A stretch of 35,012 bases of DNA, taken from a bacterium (lineage in GTDB: Bacteria > Acidobacteriota > Terriglobia > Terriglobales > Acidobacteriaceae). Where the stretch lies: NCBI GenBank assembly GCA_026225095.1, contig JAMFSC010000184.1, positions 1-35,012 on the forward strand, in the 5' to 3' direction. The notes under the pieces are model-generated. The model saw nothing but the letters and a program-made list of their open reading frames with translations, was not told where the DNA came from and did not search any database. Positions within the stretch are counted from its first letter, which is position 1; each line of letters opens with the position of its first letter. This document shows, in pieces, positions 15,908-24,136 of the stretch. The translations under genes were made by a program, and so were the position numbers.

Positions 15908-16644
15908 CCCTCAAAGGCCGCAAGCTCCTCTGCATCATCGCCCACCCCGACGACGAGTGCTTCGCCTTCGGAGGAGCCCTCGCCCTCGCCTCCACCCAAG
16001 GCGCCGAGACATCCGTCATCTGCCTCACCGACGGCCAGGCCGCCACCAACCGCGGCGTCTCCGCCTCGAACGAAGATCTCGGCCAGATCCGCCGCAGCGA
16101 ATTCCTCGCCTCCTGCCACGTCCTCGGCGTCACCCACACCGAGATCCTCGACTACCAGGACGCCCACCTCGAGTTCGCCGACTTCCCCCGCGCCGCCTGC
16201 CGCCTTGTCGAACGCATCCGCGCCTTCCGTCCCGATGTCGTCATCACCTTCGGCCAGGACGGCGGCCTCAACACTCACCCCGACCACACCATGGTCTCCG
16301 CCTTCACCACCGCCGCCTTCCACTGGTCGGCATCGGCGAAGCGCTTCCCCGACGCTGGCCCCATCTTCCCCCCCAGCCGCCTCTTCTATGTCTCAACCAA
16401 CTTTTTCCTGCCCGACCGACCCGCCCCCCTCCCCGCCCCGTGGACCGTCCAGCTCGACATCCGCTCCGTCTTCGAGCGCAAGCGCGAGGCCTTCCGCCAG
16501 CACCACTCCCAGGCCCCCCTCATGGAACGCACCAGGGAACTCTTCGACGAGTACGGTGCTCACGAGTTCTACACCCTCGCCGCCTCCCCCTCCCCTCATG
16601 CGGCCACTCTCTCCACAAGCCTCTTCGAAGGCCTTGAGACATAA
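15898..16644 (+). CDS. PIG-L family N-acetyl deacetylase (LmbE-like)
   Basis: A 248-aa cytosolic zinc hydrolase of the GlcNAc-PI de-N-acetylase family. The metal motif is AHPDDE (residues 15-20) and the second is HPDH (127-130) after VITFGQDGGLNT. Length suits a single-domain LmbE/BshB-like deacetylase. Members remove acetyl groups from GlcNAc-linked substrates such as bacillithiol or mycothiol precursors; the substrate here cannot be read from sequence. The ATG overlaps the end of rnhB by 10 bases. Composite repeat B3/C1 follows. Confidence 0.88.
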   Translation: MDLTLKGRKLLCIIAHPDDECFAFGGALALASTQGAETSVICLTDGQAATNRGVSASNEDLGQIRRSEFLASCHVLGVTHTEILDYQDAHLEFADFPRAACRLVERIRAFRPDVVITFGQDGGLNTHPDHTMVSAFTTAAFHWSASAKRFPDAGPIFPPSRLFYVSTNFFLPDRPAPLPAPWTVQLDIRSVFERKREAFRQHHSQAPLMERTRELFDEYGAHEFYTLAASPSPHAATLSTSLFEGLET

Positions 16645-16695
16645 CTTGGGACGAAACGCCGAACCCTGGAGCGGATTGCCTTTCGGTATAGAGTT

Positions 16696-16796
16696 GGGTG
16701 CCCCACCTTCGCGACACGTCTCATCGTCGCTAAGGTGGGCCGGAGCGCGACGGAATCCAACGTACAACCCTACACCTTCAGCGAATCTGCTCTAAG
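16696..16796 (+). repeat. family B palindrome B3 with conserved tail
   Basis: Palindrome CCCACCTT / AAGGTGGG (16702-16709, 16732-16739) with inner stem GCGAC / GTCGC (16711-16715, 16726-16730). It is followed by CGGAGCGC and a 25-base tail at 16772-16796 (contains CAGCGAATCTGCTCTAAG) that is identical to 34219-34243. Confidence 0.85.
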
Positions 16797-16805
16797 AGCC
16801 CCGGA

Positions 16806-16990
16806 TCCGTGTGCCGGACTGCGAACCGGCTCAGTGGTTCCCCGACGGACTCCATCCGCGCGATAATCGCACAAAAGCAGACCACTTTCAAATCAGCGCC
16901 CGCTGTCCAGTTTTTCCACGCAACGGCCCACATTCGGCACACAAAAAGCTTCTGGTGAAACATTGGGAAATTTCGATCGTTTCCCGCTAA
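16806..16990. repeat. family C long repeat, copy C1
   Basis: About 185 bp, similar throughout to 34784-34978 in the same orientation. It includes a 34-base identical block (16940-16973, containing AAAAAGCTTCTGGTGAAACA), plus shared GCAGACCACTTT, CGCCCGCTGTCC and CAACGGCCCACATTC. It has no credible coding sequence and lies between two convergent gene ends. Confidence 0.8.
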
Positions 16991-17070
16991 CCCTTTTAGA
17001 ACACCATGGATGCAGACAACTCGCAGAAAACCGCGATTTCATACCACTTTACGAGAAGATGAGAACCATG

Positions 17071-17081
17071 TGGTCTGACCA
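17071..17081. promoter_or_regulatory. FadR/GntR-type operator-like palindrome
   Basis: TGGTCTGACCA is a perfect inverted repeat around one base and matches the TGGTCnGACCA core bound by FadR-type GntR regulators. No gene starts downstream: a strong AAGGAGG at 17095-17101 has no start codon after it before the convergent DUF1800 gene end. It may be a relic of a lost gene's upstream region. Confidence 0.4.
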
Positions 17082-17127
17082 ATGACCGGCTGATAAGGAG
17101 GCGAACCACACCTTCAGGCGAACGCCT

Positions 17128-19179
17128 CTAACGCACCTGAAACTCCGGCGACCCCATCACCAGTGCCGTCAGCAGATTCAGCCGGTCATTCGGATTCATC
17201 CCCACCTGCATCTCCACCTGCTGATGAATCAGCTTGTTGGTCTGAGCCGAAACCCCGCCCCCAATCAGCGTCGTCTCCAGCACCCCCAGCGCCACATCGA
17301 CTCCCTCGCCCGCGTCCGGCGCGAAGGCCGCCGTCTGCACCGAAGCTCCCCGCGCCATCGCCGGCTGAGCCATTAATCCCAGCGCCAGCACACGCGCCGA
17401 ATCGAACCTCTGGTTGGAAAACTTGTTGTTCGTCAGTTGATACGCAAAGTTCAGCCGATCGACCAGAGCGCTCGAGTTCATCCAATGGTCCGCCGTAATG
17501 TAGTACCCGGTCGGCGGCAACGCATAGAAGAGCGGCATCCCCATCTGCTTCGCCGTGCTCACCAGGGCCCCCGGATTCGATGGGTCCGTCGCAGTCGTGC
17601 GGAATGCGGAAGCCAGGTACTCCACCGGCGTCTTCACCTTGTTCCTGAAGTACTTCTTCGAGTTGAACTCCGGCGACTGCGCCATGGTTCGCAGCACCGC
17701 CTTGATGTCCCCGTCGGTCGCAAGATATGTCTTCGCCATCCGGTCCACCAGCGCCCCCGGAGGATCATCCGCCACAAACCGCTGCGCGATCTTCCAACTG
17801 ATGAAGTGGGCCGTCTTCGGCGAAGCCGCCAGGATCGTCAGCGCCTGAACCCCCTCCTGCATCCCCGGGTCGGCGGCTCCCGGCTTCGCACCCAAAGCGG
17901 TCTCCGGATCCCCGATCGCATGTCCGAACCACCGCTTCACCCCCGGCTCATGCTTCCTGGGATCGAAGAGAAATCCCCCGGCCCCCTGGTTTGGCCGATC
18001 CACCCCCCACCCCGTCAGAATCGACGCCAGCGCCGTCACATCCGCCTGCGTATACCCACCGTCCACCCCCACGGTGTGCAGCTCCATGACCTCACGTCCA
18101 TAGTTCTCGTTCAGGCCCTTGTTCCCCGGCTTCCCCCCAGGCTTCCCCGGCGTATTCGCCTTTGAATCCGGCCCAATCGATTGCCAGTTGTCGAGATAGA
18201 TCATCATCGCCGGGCTCGTCGCGGTCGCCATCAGCAGATCGCGAAACTTCCCCAGCGCATTCTTCCGAATCACGTCCCGATCGAAGCTCGTCGTGTACCA
18301 CTGGTCCGAGTCCTTGCCGATGTAAACATTGAAGTGATTGAACCAGAAGTCCGCCATCACCTCCTGCAGCTGCCGTTCTGACAGCACCGCCCGCACCATC
18401 TTCGCCTGCGCCAGCTCCTGCCCGATCTGGTAGGACGAGTTGACGTTCGCCGCCATCGCCGTAAAGATCTCCCGCTCCACCGGCGTAAACTCCGCCAGCA
18501 GCAGGTTCCTCTGGTCGCCCTGCAGATAGCTCGTAAACGCGATCCGATCCGCCACCGTCATCTTGATCAGCGCCGCCATGCGCTGGTTCTTCGGAAGCGA
18601 AAACAACTCTCCCGCGATCCGCGCCGCCTCGGCCTGACCCGCCTTCTTCTGCGCCGCCACCTCGGCATCGTTCGGGTCGGAGGCCTTCTTTCCCGAGGCG
18701 TCCACCGTGTTCTTCGATAGATCGTCGTTGTATTTGAAGACCTGCACCTCGTACAGCGAGGCCAACAGTGGTTCTACCGGATAAGGCGTCTTCCCATTCG
18801 CCACCCCCTCCACGGCTCCCCGATTTGGAAACCGCAGCAGAGCCTGGGCCGGAGACATATTCAGCGTAGGATAGTCCCCCAGCCGGCGATTCAAGGCGTC
18901 CTCATTGATCGCCTGCGGATTCAGCTGCTCCTCAAACCACTTGTCCGGCCCCTCCACCAGCACCCGCTCGACCTCACCCGGCCGCGGCCCAAACGTAAAC
19001 CGGTTCAGCATCTGTTGCGCCCGCTCCCGCGGAGTCAGAGGAATCAGCGCCGCCTCCTTCACCGGAGCCTTGGCCGCGGGCTTCCTCCCAGCAGCCCTAG
19101 TGCCGGTCTTTCCCTGCCCCAGGCCCTGCCCCGCCAACGCAAAAGCCAGCACCGTCAATCCAAGCGAACGATAGGACAT
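17128..19179 (-). CDS. DUF1800 family secreted protein
   Basis: A 683-aa protein. A signal peptide (LGLTVLAFALAGQGLGQ) and a Lys/Ala-rich linker are followed by the DUF1800 start LTPRERAQQMLNRFTFGPRPGEVERV. Typical segments follow: LQEVMADFWFNHFNVY, LLMATATSPAMMIYLDN, GLNENYGREVMELHTVGVDGGYTQ, VTALASILTGWGVD, HFISWKIAQRFV and VKTPVEYLASAFRTT. The family is usually paired with a DUF1501 gene for an exported protein of unknown role; none is adjacent here. ATG 19179 has AGGAGGT seven bases ahead, and further upstream in-frame codons are not coding-like. An insert near 140-165 is Lys/Asp/Ala-rich. Confidence 0.92.
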   Translation of the reverse strand: MSYRSLGLTVLAFALAGQGLGQGKTGTRAAGRKPAAKAPVKEAALIPLTPRERAQQMLNRFTFGPRPGEVERVLVEGPDKWFEEQLNPQAINEDALNRRLGDYPTLNMSPAQALLRFPNRGAVEGVANGKTPYPVEPLLASLYEVQVFKYNDDLSKNTVDASGKKASDPNDAEVAAQKKAGQAEAARIAGELFSLPKNQRMAALIKMTVADRIAFTSYLQGDQRNLLLAEFTPVEREIFTAMAANVNSSYQIGQELAQAKMVRAVLSERQLQEVMADFWFNHFNVYIGKDSDQWYTTSFDRDVIRKNALGKFRDLLMATATSPAMMIYLDNWQSIGPDSKANTPGKPGGKPGNKGLNENYGREVMELHTVGVDGGYTQADVTALASILTGWGVDRPNQGAGGFLFDPRKHEPGVKRWFGHAIGDPETALGAKPGAADPGMQEGVQALTILAASPKTAHFISWKIAQRFVADDPPGALVDRMAKTYLATDGDIKAVLRTMAQSPEFNSKKYFRNKVKTPVEYLASAFRTTATDPSNPGALVSTAKQMGMPLFYALPPTGYYITADHWMNSSALVDRLNFAYQLTNNKFSNQRFDSARVLALGLMAQPAMARGASVQTAAFAPDAGEGVDVALGVLETTLIGGGVSAQTNKLIHQQVEMQVGMNPNDRLNLLTALVMGSPEFQVR

Positions 19180-19255
19180 GGGCCGACCTCCTAACAACAT
19201 CACCACCATCAGCTTAGACCCACCCGTCTCCCGCGAAGTTGCGCCCACCCTACTC

Positions 19256-19339
19256 TTGCGACCAACGGGAGCACCCAGCGAAGCCCAATAAGAGCCTCGA
19301 ACTGGCCGCCCCACGCGCAGTGGGGCCATCCGGCAGGAC
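19256..19339. repeat. family A dispersed repeat, copy A2
   Basis: Starts TTGCGACCAACGGGAGCACC, lacks the middle GTCACG hairpin, keeps CCCCAC / GTGGGG around GCGCA (19309-19325), and ends ATCCGGCAGGAC. It lies directly after the msrQ stop (on the minus strand). Confidence 0.75.
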
Positions 19340-19343
19340 ACTC

Positions 19344-20051
19344 TTACACCCCCGCCGCCACCGCCCCCCGCCGAGCCTTCTTCCGCTCGTTCCACACCGT
19401 CCAGACCACCCGCGCGCCAAGCAAAACCCCAAGCACCGCCGAGTCCTTCCACGGCGTCCGCACCCCCGTCTTCACCATCCACCAGTAATGAACGCAAGCC
19501 GCAAAGGCCCCCACATAGACCAGCCGATGCAGCCTCTGCCAGTTCTTCCCTCCCATCCCCCGCAGCACAAACATCGGCGAGGTCACCGCCAGCGCCAGCA
19601 GGATCACCCACGCAAACAGCCCCACCTGGATAAACCTCCGCTTCAGCGCATCCTCCAGCATCTTCGGCCAGATCTCCTTCAGCTGCTCCCATACCGCCCC
19701 CACATGCCCCGCCGACACCCCGGCCCACGCCGCCTGCACATCGTACCCGGAGAACAGAAACACATAGGTTGCCAGGTGCAGCGTCGCATAAAAGAACGCA
19801 TACAAACCCAGCATCCGTCGAAACCGGATCAGGTTCGAAAGCTTCGCGTGCAGCCGCCGCACCGGGGTCACCGCCAGGCAGATCAGCAGCATCCACAGCG
19901 CCCAATCCCCGGTAAAGTGAGTAATCCGATTCACAGGATCCGCGTCGTTGGCCAGCGCCCCCGACTGATACTGCCCCGCCAGCCAGAAGATCGGCAGCAG
20001 GCAAAGCAGGTGAATCAGCACCTTCACATAGGGAATCGCACGAGTCGGCAT
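19344..20051 (-). CDS. msrQ: MsrQ, haem-binding membrane subunit of MsrPQ
   Basis: A 235-aa inner-membrane cytochrome b-type protein of the ferric-reductase-like fold (YedZ) that passes electrons from the quinone pool or a flavin reductase to MsrP. About six hydrophobic segments are visible. Conserved features are HFTGDWALWMLLICLAVTPVRRL, RRMLGLYAFFYATLHLATY with the haem histidine, and NWQRLHRLVYVGAFAACVHYWW with further histidines. It starts 20 bases after the GNAT stop, so it belongs to the msrP-GNAT-msrQ operon. The ribosome site is weak. Confidence 0.92.
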   Translation of the reverse strand: MPTRAIPYVKVLIHLLCLLPIFWLAGQYQSGALANDADPVNRITHFTGDWALWMLLICLAVTPVRRLHAKLSNLIRFRRMLGLYAFFYATLHLATYVFLFSGYDVQAAWAGVSAGHVGAVWEQLKEIWPKMLEDALKRRFIQVGLFAWVILLALAVTSPMFVLRGMGGKNWQRLHRLVYVGAFAACVHYWWMVKTGVRTPWKDSAVLGVLLGARVVWTVWNERKKARRGAVAAGV

Positions 20052-20071
20052 GAGCTTCAGTGTAGCGAAAT

Positions 20072-20536
20072 CTATCCGATGGCCTTCCGCAGCTCGAACA
20101 GGTGCGTCGCCTCGCCATCCTCGATCGGCACAAACCCGAACCGCTCATACAACTGTGCCGCTCCCGCATTCACCGCTCGCAGCCGCACCCTCTCGAAATG
20201 CCTCCCCGCCAGCCGCAACAGCTCCGCCACCAGCGTCTCCCCAATCCCCTGCCGCCGCCACTTCGTCCGCACATAGATTCGTCTGAGCCGTCCCACCACC
20301 GGATCCCCGGCAAACGGATCGATCGTCAACCCACCCATCCCCACCAGCTCCGTCTTAGTCCCCACCCGCACATACACCCCAAGCAGCGCCTCCCCGGCCT
20401 GCGCAAACCGGTTCGCCCCACTCTCCCACTCGTTCAGCGTCTGCGGAATAAAGTGATACCCCTCCGCCTCAGCCTCCTTCGCCAGCATATCAATCCCATC
20501 AACCGGAAGCAGAATCTTCTCCACGACGATCTTCAT
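20072..20536 (-). CDS. GNAT family N-acetyltransferase
   Basis: A 154-aa protein with the GNAT acetyl-CoA motif VRTKWRRQGIGETLVAELL (Q/RxxGxG/A type) after a RLRRIYV strand, and the late motif VNAGAAQLYERFGFVPI. Earlier segments LLGVYVRVG and LVGMGGLTI are the central strands. The acceptor is unknown. It sits exactly between msrP (22 bases) and msrQ (20 bases) on the same strand, an unusual insertion in a pair that is normally contiguous. Confidence 0.9.
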   Translation of the reverse strand: MKIVVEKILLPVDGIDMLAKEAEAEGYHFIPQTLNEWESGANRFAQAGEALLGVYVRVGTKTELVGMGGLTIDPFAGDPVVGRLRRIYVRTKWRRQGIGETLVAELLRLAGRHFERVRLRAVNAGAAQLYERFGFVPIEDGEATHLFELRKAIG

Positions 20537-20558
20537 CGCACCACCCCCTGAAGCAGGC

Positions 20559-21509
20559 CTAGTAGTTCTTCTTCAGATCCATGCCGTTATACATCGACGC
20601 CACCTGGTCCCCATATCCGTTGAACATCAGCGTCGGAATCGTATGCGGCAACAGACTCGTATCGATCCTCCGCTCATGCCCCTGCGACCACCGCGGATGA
20701 TTCACCTGCGGATTCACATTCGAATAGAACCCATATTCCCCGCTGTTCGACTCGTTCCAAAGCGTCTTCGGCTGCTTGTCCGTAAAGTTGATCTTCACAA
20801 TCGACTTCGCCGACTTGAATCCATACTTCCACGGAATCACCACCCGCACCGGGGCCCCGTTCTGATTCGGCAGCGTCTCCCCATAGCACCCGAAGCAAAG
20901 CAGCGTCAGTGGATTCATCGCCTCATCCATCCGCAGCCCCTCCGAGTAAGGCCAGTCGAATCCACCCGGAAGCTCCGGCATCTGCTTCCGGTCCAGTTTC
21001 GAAATAAACTGCACATACTTCGCTGAAGGCAGAGGCTGCGCAAAGTTGATCAGCTCCGCCAGCGAGTATCCATCCCACGGAATCACCATCGACCACGCCT
21101 CCACGCACCGATGCCGATACACCCTGTTCTCAATCGGCCGATAGGCCATCAGATCGTCGACCCCAACCGTCTGCGGCTTCTTCACCAGCCCCGTCAGCTC
21201 GATGGTCCATGGCCGCGTATGCAGGGTGTGCGCATTCTGCGACGGATCGCCCTTATCCGTCCCAAACTCATAAAAATTGTTGAACGTTGTCGCCTTCTTG
21301 AGCGGAGTTTCCGTCTCGTTGACCGCATATGCGCTCGGCACCGTCTTCAGCTTGTCATCCGCAAACATCCGCGTCCCACCCACAAACGCCGAGACCCCCA
21401 GCGCTGCCGCTCCCGCCAGAAAACCCCGGCGCGTCTGCGCATACCGAAGAAACGCGTCCTTCGACGTAATCTCCGACGACTTAATCTCCGAACCCCTGCG
21501 AACGATCAT
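20559..21509 (-). CDS. msrP: MsrP, periplasmic methionine sulfoxide reductase catalytic subunit
   Basis: A 316-aa molybdopterin enzyme exported by Tat that reduces methionine sulfoxide in envelope proteins. The Tat motif is TRRGFLAGAAALGVSAFVGG. The molybdenum-ligand cysteine is in YRHRCVEAWSMVIPWDGYSL. Other family segments are TFNNFYEFGTDKGDP, GGFDWPYSEGLRMDEAMNPL, VVIPWKYGFKSAKSIVKI and the end PTLMFNGYGDQVASMYNGMD. ATG 21509 has GAGAGGTT five bases ahead; the frame is open 87 bases further but not coding-like. It is first in the msrP-GNAT-msrQ set. Confidence 0.95.
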   Translation of the reverse strand: MIVRRGSEIKSSEITSKDAFLRYAQTRRGFLAGAAALGVSAFVGGTRMFADDKLKTVPSAYAVNETETPLKKATTFNNFYEFGTDKGDPSQNAHTLHTRPWTIELTGLVKKPQTVGVDDLMAYRPIENRVYRHRCVEAWSMVIPWDGYSLAELINFAQPLPSAKYVQFISKLDRKQMPELPGGFDWPYSEGLRMDEAMNPLTLLCFGCYGETLPNQNGAPVRVVIPWKYGFKSAKSIVKINFTDKQPKTLWNESNSGEYGFYSNVNPQVNHPRWSQGHERRIDTSLLPHTIPTLMFNGYGDQVASMYNGMDLKKNY

Positions 21510-21691
21510 AAGAACCTCTCCAGCCCGGAACCACAAGCCCCAGGAGTACCACGTCTGTCGATACCAACCAACCCCGCCGTATCTCTCTGTACCCAAATAC
21601 GACCGAGCCTACTCAATGGATGCAACCGCCCAACCCCACGCACCCTCCGCCTTCCCCCTGATACAAAGAAGTCCCAAAACTGTCCGCTCCA

Positions 21692-23116
21692 TCACACCAT
21701 CCGCCTCACCATCAACCGCCCCCGCACCCAGTAAACCGCCGTCCCCAGCGCAGCCACCACCCCCGCCAGCACCAACTCCCGCCCAAACCGAGCGCGCGCA
21801 AATAGAATGTACGTAAACCCCACCATCCCCACCACCGCCGGAACCGGATAAAGCCACATCCGAAACGGTCTGGCGAGCCCCGGATGCGTCCTTCGCAGCG
21901 CCAGCACCCCCACATGCTGCAGCAGAAACTGCAGACAGATCCGCAACACCACCAGCGAAGCCACTACATCCCCCAGCGAAAAGAGGCAGAAGACCAGCGC
22001 CATCGCACCCAGCGCCAGCAGCGACACATAAGGAAATCCCCGCGTCGGATGCAGTCTTCCAAATACGCGAAAGAAGTTCCCATCGCGAGCCGCCGCAAAC
22101 GGAATCCGAGAGTATCCCAGCAGCAGCGAAAAGATACTCGCAAACGCCGTCGCCATCACCAGCACCGCCGCGATCTTGCCCAGCAGAGGCCCCACCCGCT
22201 CGCCATACGCGACCTCCATGAAGGTCGCCACCACCGCCCGCCGTGCGTCCACACCCTGCGCTCCCAGCAGAGGCTCCCACTTCAAAACGGCCAGCACCGC
22301 AACCTGCATGGAAAGGTAAATCGCTCCCACCGCCACAATCGAGATCAGAATCGCCCGCGGAATCGTCCGTTCCGGATCCTTCACCTCCCCACCCAGAAAC
22401 GTGACGTTGTAATACCCCCAGAAGTCATAGGTCGCGATCAGCATCGCCGCCCCCAGCCCCAGGAAGAACCCATGATCCAGCCGGAACGCCCCCACCGGAA
22501 ACGCGAACGCCTGCGCCAGATGCCCGCGCAGCAGCCCCGTCACCAGAATCCACCCAATCGTCCCCATCACCACCATCCCCATCGCAGCCGAGACCCGCCC
22601 CAGACTCTCCAGCCCCCGATAAAGCATCGCCACTGCGACCGCCACGGAGGCCATCGCCACCAGCGTCCCCGGCCCCACCACCACGCTCCCCGCATACGCT
22701 CCAAGCTGAAATCCATGCACGACCGTGTGACGTCCCAGCACCGGAAAAAGATACGCGCAGTACTGCGCCAGCCCAATCGACCCCGAAGCCACCGAGAGCG
22801 GAGCCGAAACCATCAACTGAAACAGAAACAGAAACGACAGCCACCGCCCCCACCGCCCCGGATACATGATCCGCAGAAACCGGTACGTCCCACCCGCCTC
22901 GGGAATCGCCGCCCCCAGCTCCGCCCACACCATCCCATCGCACAGCGCCAGCACCGCCCCGCAGATCCAGCCCAGCATCGCCTGCGGACCACCCATGGCA
23001 GACAAGATCAGCGGAAGTGTAATGAACGGCCCCACGCCGATCATGTCCAGCATATTCAGCGTCACCGCGCCGCGCAGCCCCAGCGTCCGCCTCAACCCAC
23101 CATTGTCCGTCGTCAC
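21692..23116 (-). CDS. APC family amino acid permease
   Basis: A 474-aa integral membrane transporter with about 12 hydrophobic helices. The first helix carries the APC signature NMLDMIGVGPFITLPLIL (unwound GxG in TM1). AELGAAIPEAGGTYRFLRIMY follows in TM2-3, then the TM6 segment LIATYDFWGYYNVTFLGGEVKDPERTIPRAI, and a TM8 GYSRIPFAAARDG segment. It resembles the LAT/AdiC-type amino acid or polyamine transporters; the substrate is not readable. The start is GTG 23116 without clear ribosome site. The msrP gene lies downstream after a 182-bp gap. Confidence 0.9.
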   Translation of the reverse strand: MTTDNGGLRRTLGLRGAVTLNMLDMIGVGPFITLPLILSAMGGPQAMLGWICGAVLALCDGMVWAELGAAIPEAGGTYRFLRIMYPGRWGRWLSFLFLFQLMVSAPLSVASGSIGLAQYCAYLFPVLGRHTVVHGFQLGAYAGSVVVGPGTLVAMASVAVAVAMLYRGLESLGRVSAAMGMVVMGTIGWILVTGLLRGHLAQAFAFPVGAFRLDHGFFLGLGAAMLIATYDFWGYYNVTFLGGEVKDPERTIPRAILISIVAVGAIYLSMQVAVLAVLKWEPLLGAQGVDARRAVVATFMEVAYGERVGPLLGKIAAVLVMATAFASIFSLLLGYSRIPFAAARDGNFFRVFGRLHPTRGFPYVSLLALGAMALVFCLFSLGDVVASLVVLRICLQFLLQHVGVLALRRTHPGLARPFRMWLYPVPAVVGMVGFTYILFARARFGRELVLAGVVAALGTAVYWVRGRLMVRRMV

Positions 23117-23139
23117 GATAGAGACAAGTCTAAGCCACA

Positions 23140-23220
23140 GTCCTGCCGGACGGGCCCCCTGCGCGGGGAGCGGTCACTTCGTGACGCGTGCTCGCTTCGC
23201 GTGGACCTCCCGATGGTCGG
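23140..23220. repeat. family A repeat, inverted copy A3'
   Basis: Reverse complement of the family A pattern: it begins GTCCTGCCGGACGGGCC, has CCCC / GGGG around TGCGC (23156-23168), a shortened GTCAC-TTC-GTGAC hairpin, and ends TCCCGATGGTCG. It lies head to head with A3, 13 bases away. Confidence 0.75.
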
Positions 23221-23233
23221 AACAAAACTCCGC

Positions 23234-23322
23234 CTGCGACCATCGGGAGCACCCAGCGAAGCCCAATGCAAGTCACGAAGGTCTTGCCGAAGGCCCCGTG
23301 ACCGCCGCCCGCGCAGGGCGCC
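23234..23322. repeat. family A repeat, copy A3
   Basis: Starts CTGCGACCATCGGGAGCACC, has GTCACG / CGTGAC, and CGCCC / GGGCG around GCGCA (23306-23320). The stem differs from A1/A2 on both sides. It ends one base before the stop codon of the minus-strand Bax-inhibitor-1 gene. Confidence 0.8.
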
Positions 23323-23323
23323 T

Positions 23324-24007
23324 TTAGTCCTTCCGTCTTCCACCCGTCAACTGCAGCACCGCCAGAAAGATATTGATCGCATCCAGGTAGATCGACAACG
23401 CCAGCGATACCGCCGACTGCCCATCCCCACCCGCCCGAATCCGCGCAAAGTCCCCGACCGTCAGCAGCGTAAAGATCCCCAGCGTCATCCACGAGTAGGC
23501 ATCCGGCGAAAGAAAGTGGAAGAAGATACTCACAATCCCCACCAGCATCAAGCCAATCAGCAGAGCAAACCCAATCCCGGCAATCTTCCTGTAGTTGACG
23601 TTGAAGAGATAAGCGAAGCATCCCATCGCCGCCATCCCCAGCCCGGTCGTGGCCGCCGCCTGAAAGACGACATTCGGACCGATCGCCCGCACATACCGAT
23701 GAATGATCGGAGCGATCTCCCACCCCATGAAGTAACTCAGCGCCAGGAACAGCCAGATCGCCATCCCCGGGCTCTTCCGCCGCGTCAGGTTGATCGCGAA
23801 GATCAAACCGATCACCGCGATAAACCCAATGAACATCCCCCAGTCCGGAGCGGATGCAACACCCACCGCCGTCACCAGGAACCCGACCGACGTGATTGCC
23901 AACACCTTCGCCAGAAGTGAAGCGGTCTCCTCCCGAGGCGCGTCGATCACCATCGGATAGCCGTTCATTCCAAAACCACCGCGAGAGTCATTCCGAAATT
24001 CATTCAT
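23324..24007 (-). CDS. Bax inhibitor-1 / YccA family membrane protein
   Basis: A 227-aa protein with seven hydrophobic segments after a polar N terminus of about 30 residues. The C-terminal family signature is SLALSIYLDAINIFLAVLQL, and the middle has AATTGLGMAAMGCFAYLF and the DPYSW-like SPDAYSWMTLGIF. Family members (YbhL, YccA, BsYetJ) are pH-sensitive calcium-leak channels or FtsH modulators. ATG 24007 has GGAG seven bases ahead; the GTG directly before it is not needed. It diverges from the secreted PIG-L gene. Confidence 0.9.
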   Translation of the reverse strand: MNEFRNDSRGGFGMNGYPMVIDAPREETASLLAKVLAITSVGFLVTAVGVASAPDWGMFIGFIAVIGLIFAINLTRRKSPGMAIWLFLALSYFMGWEIAPIIHRYVRAIGPNVVFQAAATTGLGMAAMGCFAYLFNVNYRKIAGIGFALLIGLMLVGIVSIFFHFLSPDAYSWMTLGIFTLLTVGDFARIRAGGDGQSAVSLALSIYLDAINIFLAVLQLTGGRRKD

Positions 24008-24136
24008 CACACCACTCCAAAAGGCTCGCTACAGATCGAGCCTACACCCTATTAGACGCTCCACCCCGGCCCAGGACTCTTAGGGTCAAGACGCACAAGA
24101 AGCGACCAGACCCGCCATGTATGAGAGATTATTCCC

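Noticed and set aside
16778..16963. Small Cys/Trp-rich minus-strand protein, with a similar frame at 34620-34955
   Set aside because: Both are translations of repeat family C; similarity is at DNA level, there is no ribosome site, and conservation does not follow codon positions.
19180..20169. Extended N terminus of the DUF1800 protein (open frame to 20169)
   Set aside because: It overlaps msrQ, and a perfect ribosome site plus signal peptide mark the start at 19179.
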